Shown one piece after another: positions 1-11,291 of a stretch of DNA of 64,000 bases. The notes below the pieces were generated by a model. That model had not been told where the DNA came from. It saw only the letters and a program-made list of their open reading frames with translations, and did no database searches. The stretch is from Diplolepis rosae (Eukaryota; Arthropoda; Insecta; Hymenoptera; Diplolepididae). The stretch is taken from assembly GCA_030998225.1 (NCBI GenBank), contig JAPYXD010000753.1, forward strand, positions 4,992,001 to 5,056,000, written 5' to 3'. Every line of letters begins with the position of its first letter. The stretch's first letter is position 1. Made by a program: the position numbers and the translations under genes.

Positions 1-88
1 ACTGAGCTACACAGGCGTCCGACATCTCTTTCTCCACAGGAAGATCTCCTTATACCGCCTAGTGGCTCAGCCTTGCGGCTGTAAAATC

Positions 89-200
89 ATTTCAAATTAA
101 TTAGTTGAGTTTGAAATTTTTGTCACTGCCTACATTATCGGAGGAACACTAGTCGCTAGGCAGTGACAAAAATTTCAAACTCAACTAATTAATTTGAAAT
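89..200. repeat. Perfect 43-bp inverted repeat (hairpin)
   Basis: Positions 89-131 and 158-200 are exact reverse complements (43 of 43 by eye), separated by a 26-nt loop. The right arm runs directly into a satellite monomer fragment (about 201-265) of the family that forms the array further right. It is probably a small foldback element or its terminus. No coding potential. Confidence 0.9.
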
Positions 201-290
201 TCTATAAATTTTTTGTATTTTCCGAAAGCATTTTAGATACCGGGCCGCCGAAATGATTACTAATTTTAGGTATTGGCATCGAAAATATTG
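201..290. repeat. Isolated monomer fragment of the GGGCCGCC satellite
   Basis: This stretch carries the same series of words as the monomers at 1.2-3.4 kb: a 'tctataaa' segment, then 'ttttagataccgggccgccg'. It lies about 900 bp outside the main array. From 290 to 785 I see nothing recognisable. Confidence 0.75.
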
Positions 291-785
291 ATTTTTAAGA
301 GCCCTGCTTTAAAGAATAAATCAAAATTCAATCCAGAAGGAAGTGGATATAGTTCGAGGTATTCTGTCAACAGTGATTGAAGACCTCCCGTAGTGTTTTG
401 AGTACGTCAAACTCTTTGGACTCTCCGCAGGCGGCACCTGCTTGCAGAAAAGCTTTTGTACCTTTGGTTCAACTATTCTCCATTTTTTGACTGATATTTC
501 AAGGAATATTACAATCGTCGGTTAGGTTAGGAGACAAGAGTAAAAAGCAACGCATTGCGTCACTGAGCATGTCGATATTATAGAGAGGGTTCGAGACAAT
601 GAGCTTCCTAGGCGAATTCTGAACCCTACATGCATTTACACTGGGCTTTGAGCTTAATTAATATCCTTCAAAAGGCAGGATTATCTCAATTTCACAAAGA
701 CGTTTCCTCTCTTTTTTATACAAGCAACTTTAATTCAATTAATTTTACACACTGAATTTTTAATCTCGATTTTACTCTTATTATA

Positions 786-953
786 TATTTTTTTCTTTTT
801 TTAACAGAACTATTTTCGTAGTTTTCTTTTGGGATTTTAAAAAATTTAACATTTTTTAATTTGACTGAAAAAAATTCTCTGTATCTTGAAACATGACAGA
901 GGCGTAATGCATAAAAGTTCTCACAGTGTTTGTAAAGCACCCTCAAGTATGGC
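786..953 (-). repeat. Left inverted repeat flanking satellite array
   Basis: The reverse complement of this segment matches 3417-3583 over about 165 bp with scattered substitutions, including shared words 'aacttttatgcattacgc' and 'aaaatcccaaaagaaaacta'. The two copies face each other across the satellite array, so array plus arms looks like one inverted-repeat-bounded element. The short open frames here and in the right copy lie in unrelated frames and do not support a gene. Confidence 0.8.
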
Positions 954-1189
954 TTACCACAAATTCAATAACGCTCCCAGACTTTTGTATAATATCATGT
1001 CTACATTTTCATAAATTCCTGGAAATTCCTTCGCTTTGTATAATCGTTTCGTTCAGAAGAACGAAGTTAGAAACCGCGGAAAATTGACTTGTGTGATCAA
1101 AATGAGATACAAATTAGATAAAGTTTTATAAATTAGTCGAGGTTAAAATCGTGGTGGCGAAAAAAATTTAATTTGTAGGGGAAAAATAT

Positions 1190-3416
1190 GAATGCCTTTG
1201 ATTAGAATTTTAATAATGTTTTAGATACCGGGACGCTGGAAAAATTACAAAATTTAATTCGTATATCATTATTCTAATATCTATTTCAAAATTTTTAGCG
1301 GAACAGTTAATTAACCCCTCGGGCCGCCAGTCAATTTGCAAAAGTAACTCTTTATTCAAGATCCTATAAAATTTATTTGAATTATGAAGGAATTTTAGAT
1401 ACCGGGCCGCCGCAGTAATCGCAAAATTTAATTTCTATATCATTATTTATATATGTGTTTCATTATTTTTAGTGATTTACTTTATTAATCCATCGGGCCG
1501 CCAGTGAAATTACAAAAGTAACTCTTTATTAAAAATTCTATAAACTTTTTTTGGACTTTGAAAGCATTTTAGACACTGGGCCGCCAAAAAGATTCAAAAA
1601 TGAAATTCGTATATCATTACTCTAATATCTATTTCAAAATTTTTTGCGGAACAGTTAATTAACCCCTCGGGCCGCCAATGAATTCGCAAAAGTAACTCTT
1701 TATTCAAGATCCTATAAAATTTATTTGAATTATGAAGGAGTTTTAGATACCGGGCCGCCGTAGTAATCGTAAAATTTAATTTCTATATCATTATTTATAT
1801 ATCTGTTTCATTATTTTTGGTGATTTACTTTATTAACCCCTCGGGCCGCCAGTGAATTTGCAAAAGTAACTCTTTATTCAAGATCCTATAAAATTTATTT
1901 GAATTATGAAAGAGTTTTAGATACCCGGCCGCCGAAACGATCGCAAAATGTAATTCTTATATTATTATTTATATATATGTTCCATTATTTTTGGTAACTC
2001 AATTAATCTCTCGGGCCGCCAGTGAATTCACAAAACTAACTCTTTATTCAAGATCCTATAAAATTTATTTGAATTATGAAGGAGTTTTAGATACCGGGCC
2101 GCCGTAGTAATCGTAAAATTTAATTTCTATATCATTATTTATATATCTGTTTCATTATTTTTGGTGATTTACTTTATTAACCCCTCGGGCCGCCAGTGAA
2201 TTTGCAAAAGTAACTATTTATTAGAGATACTATAAAATTTATTTGAATTCTGAAAGAGTTTTAGATACCCGGCCGCCGAAACGATCGCAAAATGTAATTC
2301 TTATATTATTATTTATATATATGTTCCATTATTTTTGGTAACTCAATTAATCTCTCGGGCCGCCAGTGAATTCACAAAAGTAACTCTTTATTCAAGATCC
2401 TATAAAATTTATTTGAATTATGAAGGAGTTTTAGATACCGGGCCGCCGTAGTAATCGTAAAATTTAATTTCTATATCATTATTTATATATCTGTTTCATT
2501 ATTTTTGGTGATTTACTTTATTAACCCCTCGGGCCGCCAGTGAATTTGCAAAAGTAACTCTTTATTCAAGATCCTATAAAATTTATTTGAATTATGAAAG
2601 AGTTTTAGATACCCGGCCGCCGAAACGATCGCAAAATGTAATTCTTATATTATTATTTATATATATGTTCCATTATTTTTGGTAACTCAATTAATCTCTC
2701 GGGCCGCCAGTGAATTCGCAAAAGTAACTCTTTATTCAAGATCCTATAAAATTTATTTGAATTATGAAGGAGTTTTAGATACCGGGCCGCCGTAGTAATC
2801 GTAAAATTTAATTTCTATATCATTATTTATATATCTGTTTCATTATTTTTGGTGATTTACTTTATTAACCCCTCGGGCCGCCAGTGAATTTGCAAAAGTA
2901 ACTCTTTATTCAAGATCCTATAAAATTTATTTGAATTATGAAAGAGTTTTAGATACCCGGCCGCCGAAACGATCGCAAAATGTAATTCTTATATTATTAT
3001 TTATATATATGTTCCATTATTTTTGGTAACTCAATTAATCTCTCGGGCCGCCAGTGAATTCACAAAACTAACTCTTTATTCAAGATTCTATCAACTTCTT
3101 TTAGACTTTGGAAGCATTTTAGATACCGAGACGCTTAATATATTGCAAAATTTAATGCGTATGTCATTATTCTAATATCTCTCTTGTCCTTGACGGAACA
3201 GTTAATCAACCCCTCGGGCCACCAGAGAATTTGCAAAAGTAACTTTTTATTAGAGATTCTAAAAAATTTGTTTTCATTCTAATAATATTTTATATACCGG
3301 GCCACCGAAAAATTTGCAAAATTCAATTCGTACGCCATTATTCTTATATATATTTCAATATTTTTGTCGGAATAGTTAATCAACCTTTAGGACAAAAGTA
3401 ACTCTATTCATTCAGA
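1190..3416. repeat. ~172-bp satellite array with dimeric higher-order structure
   Basis: About 13 head-to-tail monomers of roughly 172 bp. Each has two GC-rich boxes in AT-rich DNA: one in the context 'agatacCGGGCCGCCG' and one in 'cctCGGGCCGCCAG', spaced about 100 and 72 bp apart alternately. From about 1740 onward two monomer variants alternate strictly. One has 'taccgggccgccgtagtaat' and the other 'acccggccgccgaaacgat'. This gives a ~345-bp higher-order unit repeated about four times with near identity. The edge monomers (before 1740 and after 3060) are more diverged, as expected for an array homogenised from its centre. Confidence 0.92.
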
Positions 3417-3583
3417 CATACTTGAGGGTCCTTTACAAACACTGGGAGAACTTTTATGCATTACGCATCCGTGATGTTTTCAGATATAGAGGATTTTCTT
3501 CAGCCAAATTCAAAAATGTTACATTCTTTAAAATCCCAAAAGAAAACTACGAAAATAGTTCTGTTAAAAAAAGAAAAAAAAAT
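3417..3583 (+). repeat. Right inverted repeat flanking satellite array
   Basis: Partner of 786-953 in opposite orientation. It begins where the last satellite monomer stops and ends in an A-rich tract. From 3590 to 4260 no gene or repeat of note is visible. Confidence 0.8.
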
Positions 3584-4261
3584 GAATGCCTTTGATGATT
3601 TTGTGGCGGCCTTACTATTTTATTCATCCAAACATTGCAGAGTTATCCGTATTACTAAATTACCTAATTTTATCAGATTTTACAAGGAGTCCATTTTCTA
3701 ACAATGTGGAACTTATGTTCTAAAGTATCTTGTTACACAATATCTTTTGAATTTATTTCTTTATGAGACCACAAACTATTCGCTTTATCTACAACCTTCC
3801 AACATCCTAGACTCAGAATCACTCAAAAGGAATACCGTTTCCTCCTAATAAGTACCCAAGCGTAACTTAATTTCGCCGTTTCAGGATTCTCAGGCCGTAA
3901 TATGCACTTTATACATAATATGTATAATGCACCTGAAAATCACACATGTGTGCGCAACCAAGGTGCAAAATTACAATTATGCTTGAAAACATTGCGATAA
4001 TGAATAGTTTAAGAGATAAAAAATTTTATTTTTCTAATTGGAGCCTACAACATGGACTTTTGTAATCGCCTAACTTAATGAATTCATCGAGCAACCATCG
4101 AGGTAGAAATGATTCTTCTCTTCACTTCTGTGTAAATTAAATTTTTTCCGGATCATATTTTTCAAGCCGATTTTTTCATTAGGAAGATTCTTTTTGCTGC
4201 TTTTAAGAAGATGAGACTGGATTAGTTGAAAAAAATTCATTTCTTGAGTATCTTGGCAATT

Positions 4262-5505
4262 TTAGCCTTCAGGCCGCCGTGAAATTGGGGTATGTATATT
4301 TTTTTGTTATTCTAAAAGTTGGGAAATTATTGAATGTATGTGTAGTTGGGCCGCCAGCAAATCACGAAAAATATTTATTATTCTTGATATTTACATATTC
4401 TGGGTTGATTCTTGAGTCTTTTATGTCCTCGGGCCGCCAACTAATCACGATAAATGATTAATTATTTTTTATTCTTAGAGTTTTTCAGTAGGATTTAAAA
4501 CTTTTATGTATTCAGGCCGCTAGTGAATCGTGATAAATAATCATTATTTTCGATACTTAGATATTTCTAATCGATTTCTGAGTGTTTAAGTGCCCGGGCC
4601 GCCAACAAATCATGAAAAACTATAATTCTTCATCAACTTTCTCAGAATTTTAGTAGGATCCTAGACATTTAAGTACTCGGGCCGCCAGTAAATCGTGATA
4701 AATACTTATTATTCTCAATACTTAGACATTTCTGGCCGATTTCTTAGTGTTTAGTGCCAGGGCCGCCAACAAATCATGAAAAACTATAATTCTTCTTTTA
4801 CTTTCTCGGCTTTTCAGTAGGATCCTGAACATTCAAGTATTCGGGCCACCAACTAATCCTGGCAAATCATCATTTTTCACTCGGTTTCTGAGTTTTTCAG
4901 CAGAATTATAAATATTTCAGTACCCGGGCCGCCAGTGAATCTTCATAAATAATCATTATTCTTGATATTTACAAAATTTTGGTTGATTTTTGAGTTTTTA
5001 AGTGCCTGGGCCGCCAGAAAATAATCACAAATCATCATTTTTCTCTCGGTTTCTGAGTCTTTCAAGATAATTCTAAACATTTAAGTAATCGGGCCGCCAG
5101 CATATCGTGGTAAATACTCATTATTCTCAATACTTAGATATTTTTAGTCGATACCTGAGTGTTTATGTGACGCCAATAAATCATAACAAATTAGAATTCT
5201 TCCAGTTTCTCACTTTTTTAGTAGGATCCTAAACATTTAATATCAGGGCCGCCAGCAAATCACGAAAAATCATCATTTTTCTCTCGGTTTCTGAATTTTT
5301 CTGCAGAATTATAGACATTCAAATACTCCGGCCACCAGGGAATCATGATAAATAATCATTTTTCTCGGTACTCAGACATTCCTGGTTGCTTTTTTATTGT
5401 TCCAAGTGCCTGGGCCGCCTACTAATAATGAAAAATTGTCATTTTTTTCTTAATTTGTGAGTTTTATAATAAATTTTAAATCATTTAACCACTCGGGCCG
5501 CCAAA
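4262..5505. repeat. ~82-bp (164-bp dimer) satellite with GGGCCGCC box
   Basis: About 16 units spaced roughly 82 bp apart, each starting with GGGCCGCCA or a one-base variant followed by an 'aaatcatga/aaatcgtga' word. Two unit types alternate. One continues 'taaataatcattattctc' and the other leads to 'cagtaggatcctaaacatt'. Apart from the GC box, the sequence is unlike the 1.2-3.4 kb array. Unit spacing is nearly constant although the AT-rich linkers are diverged. Confidence 0.9.
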
Positions 5506-6580
5506 AGTTGATTTCGAAAGAGCGTCTTTAGGACACTGGGAAGGCATTTCCGGAAAAATTAATATCTGAAATACCGTCTGCTCCACTCGATTGAGAACGA
5601 AAGAGGATGGGATTGGTTGGGGCCACCGACATAGATCTTGGAAATTCGGAAACTTTGTTTGGGAAAGTGGTTTCGCGATAAAGGGTGGAGCAAAGGAGGC
5701 TTGGAGATGGAAACCACGAGTCTGAGAACTCACTCGAAGTTTTGGCCGTTTGAAGAAGTTTTCTGAGTTTCGGCTGTTGATATATATATATACACCTGTA
5801 GGATGAAGGATGAGAAGAGAGAGAATTGGGGAATTGGTCAGTGTCGATTTAATTGATCCGTCTGCGCGCTTTTATCGCTTGACCAGATTTAATTACACTG
5901 GTTGATCGAACTGATTGGCCAACATGAAAACACTTCGGTGGAACAATCTCAGCTCTACTTGAAGAAAAAAAAATTAATTTTGCTCATTTATTTATTCCAA
6001 TTTGTTAATAAGATAAGAGAACTCAGTAAGTTTCGTCAGTTCTGTAGCCATAGAATTTAGGGCTCATCACCAAAGGGTCTTGTAACTTGGTGAGGGGCAG
6101 AGGGATCTAGAGAACTTATGAAATAGTCCGCCCTCCTGCGGCGGGGGTGAGCTCGATATTAAATTTCTGGAATTTTGCGGTGAGCGGGTCTATATTCTCA
6201 GAGGTCTTGTAAAATGTCTAGGTCTATATTTCTATCTATATTTCTTACAATATTCAATTTCCAGAATGTAGAAAAATATTGATTTTAAATATAAATCTAT
6301 TCATTCTATTTTTTAATATCGTTTTATTTTAAAAAGTTAAAAAATGTAAATTCCTATTTATAATTTTGGAAAAAAATGTTTGGGTGTGGGGATTCGAACT
6401 AAGACCTAAAAAGTGAAAATTTCCAGCAATGCCTTAACACCCATAACCAAAATCTATTTAAAAATGAGACACAATTTCTTTTTCATTTTAGGACAATTTA
6501 TTAGTGCCATTATCTATTTTTACATACATTTACAACTTTTACAACGTTAATGTTTCTTTTGTACAATTTTTCTTACTTTT
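5506..6580. other. Intergenic, no gene seen
   Basis: Unique-looking sequence with a short TA microsatellite near 5780. It includes the 3' flank of the cuticle-like gene. The only structured item is a degenerate tRNA-like segment near 6385-6455, listed separately. Confidence 0.6.
6385..6455 (-). other. Degenerate tRNA-like segment (class II type), possible SINE head
   Basis: On the minus strand a D-arm-like word ('tgggtgttaaggca') is followed about 35 nt later by a B-box-like word ('gttcgaatcccc'). The order resembles Leu/Ser tRNAs, but the T stem pairs poorly. Most likely a tRNA-derived remnant, not a working tRNA. Confidence 0.35.
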
Positions 6581-6582
6581 TT

Positions 6583-6588
6583 TTTATT
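6583..6588 (-). terminator. Candidate poly(A) signal of the cuticle-like gene
   Basis: AATAAA on the minus strand (TTTATT on plus) lies only a few bases beyond the stop codon, so the 3' UTR would be very short. Further copies downstream, for example near 6488, are alternatives. Confidence 0.35.
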
Positions 6589-6591
6589 AGA

Positions 6592-8661
6592 TTAAAGTGT
6601 AACGATGTACCGTTGATCGTTGGGAGTTGGTACTTGATAGTTGGCAGTGTAGGCAGTGAAGGAAGATGTAAGCGGCACTGCATTTCCTGGACTGTCTAGT
6701 TGGTATTGAACTTGTGCGAGAGGTTGAATCTCAACACTGGGAGCAATTAGTTTTTCTGGTTTAGAAGATTGAACTGGTACAGGCGCTGACACTGAGACTT
6801 CGAGAGCTCCTGGAGCAATTTGTAATTTTTGGAGGGGAGCGTAAGAGTAGATTGGTCCACGGAGTGGTTCCACATTTTCGGCACGAATTTTTGCAAAGTA
6901 CTTCATTGCTTCGACGTCTTCACGACTGACGTAACGGACGCGTTGGAGTCGTCCGTCAGGAAGTGCCACGAAGTACTGACCGGATTTTTGCTGCTGTTCG
7001 TCAACTTCTCCTTCTGACCCAAGCTCATTGACAGAGTTTACTGGCTCAGACTGTAAAAAACATTTCTATTAGCAAAAGGAAAAAATTTTCTCAAGACATT
7101 AGCTGTGCGTACTAAGGCATGAACTTAAGACCCGAGTGTGCAGGGTTCGAATCCCCGTTTCTGTCGATTTTTTTTTCTTCTGTTATTTAAATTGATTTCA
7201 TTAAAAAAATTTCTTTTCAATTTGAAATAAAAATAGTATAAAATTCACTGAACGAATGCATTAGAACATAAAATTAAATATTAATATTTGAAGACTGAAT
7301 AATTAGATTTCAATTTCCCAAGACATTATATCAGGCTCAAGAGATTTGAAGCGGGGCACGTGCCTTAACTGTGATCGAAAGTAAGCAATGCTTTGAATAC
7401 TAAAATCCTAACAAGTTGATAATCAATGTACAAGAGTTAACAAGATTCGTCAATTTAAATTCTAAGATTATTTCGGTTCTTTCAAGTTCGTGCCTAGATA
7501 TCAGGTCTTTTTAGAAACTAAAAGCTATATCTAACGCTATTGTGAAATCTTTAAATCGATTACGAAACAGACGCTAGACGAAATACAATCTTGTAAATGA
7601 ATCTCTCCATTAACATCTTTCCGTGAACTAGCAAACTAGAGTGAAAAGATACCTGTGAAGGTTCTTGTTGACTTTTGGCTGACGCAAGACTCCATCGAAA
7701 AGAATACTAATTACTTGGATTAATTTTTTGAATTCAGATAACGCAAAAGACATAGAAACTCTAATTTACAAGTAAAAAAAAAAAAAAAACTTGAGTTATA
7801 CATGAAAAATATAGGTGATTGGATTTTAAAAATCATTAATTAAAAATTACCTCAGATTCAGTAAGGCCTCTCACAGTAGTTGGTTCATCATTATCAGCAA
7901 AGTCTGAAATTTCAGTAGTGGTAAATTCTGGTACTCCGTAGGACGTTTGGGGAGTATTTGGTGGTCCGTATTGCTGTGTAGGATTTTGAGGCACATATTG
8001 CTTCTGGAGTGCTGGGCCACTTCTGAATTTTTGAGGGGCTCCGAATTGCCTCTGGGGGAACCCGAATTGCTGCTGAGGAGCTCCGAATTGGTTCTGAGGT
8101 GTTCCGAATTGGTTTTGAGGAGCTCCGAATTGGTTCTGAGGAGCCGCTGGTGGTACGAATTGATTTTGAGGCGACAAGGGTTGTCCGTATTGGTTCTGGG
8201 GCGCCGCCGGTGGGGTTCCGTATTGGTTCTGAGGTCCAGCTGGAGCTGGTACTGGTCCGTATTGGTTCTGAGGTATCGCTGGAGCTTGTGGTGGTCCGTA
8301 TTGCTGTTTAGGGGGGCCATAGGTATTTTCAACTTGTTGTTTTTGCGGCAAATTAAATTCAGGACCGTCGGGTTTCCATCCGGATGGTGGGTAGGGGGCC
8401 GCATCTTCTTTTTGTTGAGCAAAATAGTATTGCTGGCGATATGCTGGTGGCTCGGCGGCGGCCAGGGCCACGAAGAGGATCGAAAGCAGGAATATCTGTA
8501 TAAATAAAATTGATATTAATGACTAGTTATGAAAAATATTACTACATTAAATTTAATTATTTCTTATTTAAGAAATGCCACTAAGGATTTGTTAGTAAAA
8601 TTCTGAGCTAATATTTTCACATTTATGATAAATCATGTAACAAAATTTTGCATACCTTCAT
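6592..8661 (-). CDS. Secreted Gln/Pro-rich cuticle-like protein, 3 exons
   Basis: Exons on the minus strand: 8656-8661 (Met-Lys only), 7851-8495 and 6592-7050 (stop at 6592-6594), all joined in phase 0 at GT/AG sites, giving 369 aa. Residues 1 to about 16 form a signal peptide (hydrophobic run ending ALAAA before EPPAY). Residues ~40-190 are low complexity: about 12 repeats of PQNQ(F/Y)G or similar, plus YGPP blocks. The third exon holds a different block (GQYFVALPDGRLQRVRYV, then a Lys/Arg/Glu-rich segment and PIYSYAP). The 'YFVALPDGRLQRV' core resembles the end of chitin-binding cuticle domains, but a full Rebers-Riddiford consensus is not present. A Met-Lys first exon with intron inside the signal peptide is common in insect cuticle genes. 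The role as a structural extracellular matrix protein is inferred. I do not recognise a named orthologue. Confidence 0.85.
7097..7167 (+). other. tRNA-Leu-like degenerate segment inside intron 2
   Basis: Contains 'tagctgtgcgtactaaggca' (D-arm-like), 'gaacttaagac' (resembling the anticodon loop of tRNA-Leu UAA) and 'cagggttcgaatccccg' (T arm with four of five stem pairs). The acceptor stem does not close and a variable arm is missing. It is on the strand opposite the host gene. Probably a tRNA-derived SINE remnant. Confidence 0.4.
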
Positions 8662-8696
8662 CTTTTGCTATGGTTTTGCTTGTTGTCCTGAAGCTT

Positions 8697-8729
8697 ACTG
8701 ATATCAGAGGACCAGCGTCGGCTTTTATA
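8697..8729 (-). promoter_or_regulatory. TATA box plus TCAGT initiator of cuticle-like gene
   Basis: On the minus strand TATAAAA lies at 8729-8723 and the arthropod initiator TCAGT at 8701-8697. The first T of TATA is 30 bp from the initiator A. That is the canonical spacing for an insect TATA/Inr promoter. It predicts a 5' UTR of about 38 nt before the ATG at 8661. Confidence 0.8.
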
Positions 8730-9700
8730 AGCCTGGCGTTGTGCGCGCTTTGCATGTTTAAACGCCCCGACTAGCTTGATGGTCCGCGGATGACATTGGC
8801 CTCCTAAAACCAATGAATCGTCTTCGGCAGTCATTGTTGGCTCATCGTCGGGTCTCACTTTACCTTCGCTTTTGTGGACAATTGACCTTCTGCGAAAACC
8901 ACAAACGTCGCCACGCAGACTTCCCCGAAAACTTGCTTTCTCTCCTATTTCATATGGAAAGTTTTTATTATTTTAATTTTGAAGTAGGTTGTGATGTTTT
9001 GAAATGGCTTTTTTTATTGGCCAGTGTGAAATCCGTTTTATATTAAAAAGTAATTTGCTAACGCAATTAATCGAGTACTCTTCGTTGCATTCAAAATCGA
9101 TTCTTCCATTATAAAAAAGTTTGCTTTCCTCTTCGGTGATCAATCCGATTTTCTTCACAAATGAGTATAAATTCTTTTTCCAATAACGGAAGATCCTAGA
9201 AAAAGCGAAAGCATAAGGGAATTTAATTAAAACCCTCAAATCGACTTTTTGTCATTTTATATCCGGGAATTATTAATTCTTCTTTTTTCATTTGTTTTTC
9301 TATACAAATTCCCTGTTTTTATTATAACTAATTTCATATTTTTGTTTATTTTATTTTTAAACACCTGGGAAAATGCATCAGATGTTGATTAGTATTCTGG
9401 AGAGAAAGTGAAGTGTACTATGGATTATGTTGTTTCATTTTAGCTCCGGGAGTCATAAGCATGAAAACTGTGTTTGAGTATCTCCGAACTCGATTTGTAT
9501 TCAATTTACAATTCGTGATGCGTGCCATTGTTCTTGGTGCGTGACGATTCACGCTTAATAAATTCCTCACTTGGACTCAATCTGACCAGCATCCCAAAAA
9601 AAGAGACGTTTTTTCAATCGTTCCCTGCAAGATTGAGGTCAATTCGAACAATATTAAAATTTTAAAATATTGCAATTAGATAGTTTACTTTAAATGCTTG

Positions 9701-9704
<4 letters not shown>

Positions 9705-9752
<48 letters not shown>
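9705..9752. repeat. (ATT)n microsatellite
   Basis: About 16 uninterrupted ATT units. Confidence 0.97.
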
Positions 9753-9756
<4 letters not shown>

Positions 9757-10458
9757 TTTTATGTTTTATTTTTTTTTAATAGAGGTACAAAAGTGTTTGA
9801 TATTGAACAATTTTGGTTTGGAAAAATCGCCGCGAATGTTGGATTCGCTTGATGAATCCTGATATGATCCGATAGGAGAAAAGCGATAGATATAGAGTAG
9901 TGGAAGGGGTGAGGCGTAGAGTGGGGGAAGGCTTCGCCAAAGCAAATTATTCACACTCAAATGACTCCATTTCAATATCGGGCAGAGACCAGGACAAAAG
10001 AAGGGTGAGATGTCTGTCTCCCTTCTGGGTTTGCATTTGCTATGTTGGCAGTGCCCAGTCCTACCTCTGTCTGCAGCCTGCAGCATAACTTTCTCTCTCT
10101 TTCTCTTTCTTCCTCTCTCAACCACTTTCTCTATATCTCTATCCCTCTATGTTCTGATACTAGCATACAAAAATTTTTCTCTCTCTTTGCAGTGACAAAA
10201 CTGTTTAAGATTCACTACTAATAGTCAAATTCATCCCAGTATTTTCCTTATATTTTTATCAAGAAAGATTTAAAAAATTTTCATCTCTAATTTTTTTTTT
10301 TAAGATTTTGACGACCACAGGCTTAATCTTTATTAGTCTAGATGAATTTCTTGTTTTGAAACTTGAATAATAGATTTATTTGGAGCTTGGGAGGTCGAAT
10401 ACCTGTGCTGGTTTGTAGTTCGAAGACTTGTAATTGAATATATTTAAGCACGGCTGCA

Positions 10459-10475
10459 GGGGGGGGGGGGGGGGG
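10459..10475. repeat. Poly-G tract (17 G)
   Basis: Seventeen consecutive G, immediately followed by CGG. The length is likely to vary between individuals or be miscalled. It could also form a quadruplex. Confidence 0.9.
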
Positions 10476-11291
10476 CGGTTGTGCGGATTCACGGCTTATG
10501 AAGACCCCCCGCTGGATGGCGTCTGTTAGTAAACCGGATTAATCGTCTATAAAGGGAGAATCCCATCCCGGGTGTGTTTACTCGCAATCAGTCTTGGGAA
10601 TTCGGATAAAAAAACCAACTTTGTGTCTTTAATTATAAGTGGGAAAATTGATTAGGAGATCATAGTAGCAGATTTTTAAAATGACAATGAATCTATTGCC
10701 TTGGATCAAAATTGGGTGTGGAAATAAGAAGTTTGATTGCTTAAATTTGTTTAGTCATTTTAAGGTTACCCCTAAATAAATTCGAAATCTAAACGTTCCT
10801 CGGTTTCTAGACTGCTGAGTATGGAGTGGCCCCCTGGGAGTTCGTAACCGAGCCAAAACTGTTTGGCAACCAGTTGCACACTCCCAGAAGGCTCGTTTTG
10901 TAAGCTGTAAACGAATTAGGGAGTTGGTGCTGAGAGTAGTTTCGAAACCACCCTTTGACCCACACCTCATTCATGGCCACATTTGCAACGACACTCTTCG
11001 AATGTCATTAGCTCTCTATTAGGCTTGTGATTTAATTGAGGTAATGAAACTCTTGCAGCGGAAGTCTATTTGTCAATAGCACAATCCATACTAGTAATTT
11101 GGAAAATTTTAAATTTTAAAAACTGAAAATATAATCATAACATGTGTTTCTTTTAGATAAATACCATCTGTGATTTGTATGTCGAAGCAAAAAATAATAT
11201 GACGACATGTAAACTAATCGGAATTATGAACAAATAAAAAGATTTAATTCAAATTTCGCGCCAAAATCCGTCAAAAAATTGACGTCATCGA

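Larger units (their letters stand above)
8735..11285. other. Intergenic, no gene recognised
   Basis: Mostly AT-rich unique sequence. It contains an (ATT)n microsatellite at about 9705-9752, a pyrimidine-rich CT tract at 10085-10190 and a run of 17 G at 10459-10475. The open frames here lack family resemblance and splice context. Confidence 0.6.

Noticed and set aside
716..946. Possible short protein also echoed at 3456-3701
   Set aside because: Similarity between the two places is at DNA level (an inverted repeat), and the frames read differ, so there is no evidence for coding.
1190..5505. CRISPR array, because of regular repeats
   Set aside because: The whole unit is repeated, not a short repeat with unique spacers, and the window is plainly eukaryotic.
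7947..8507. 186-codon plus-strand frame and the 183-codon minus-strand frame over the cuticle-like exon
   Set aside because: Antisense and out-of-frame shadows of the Gln/Pro repeat in the real exon 7851-8495.
10548..10592. TATAAAG followed by TCAGT on the plus strand, a possible core promoter
   Set aside because: Spacing of about 42 bp is too long for a normal TATA/Inr pair, and no gene follows.
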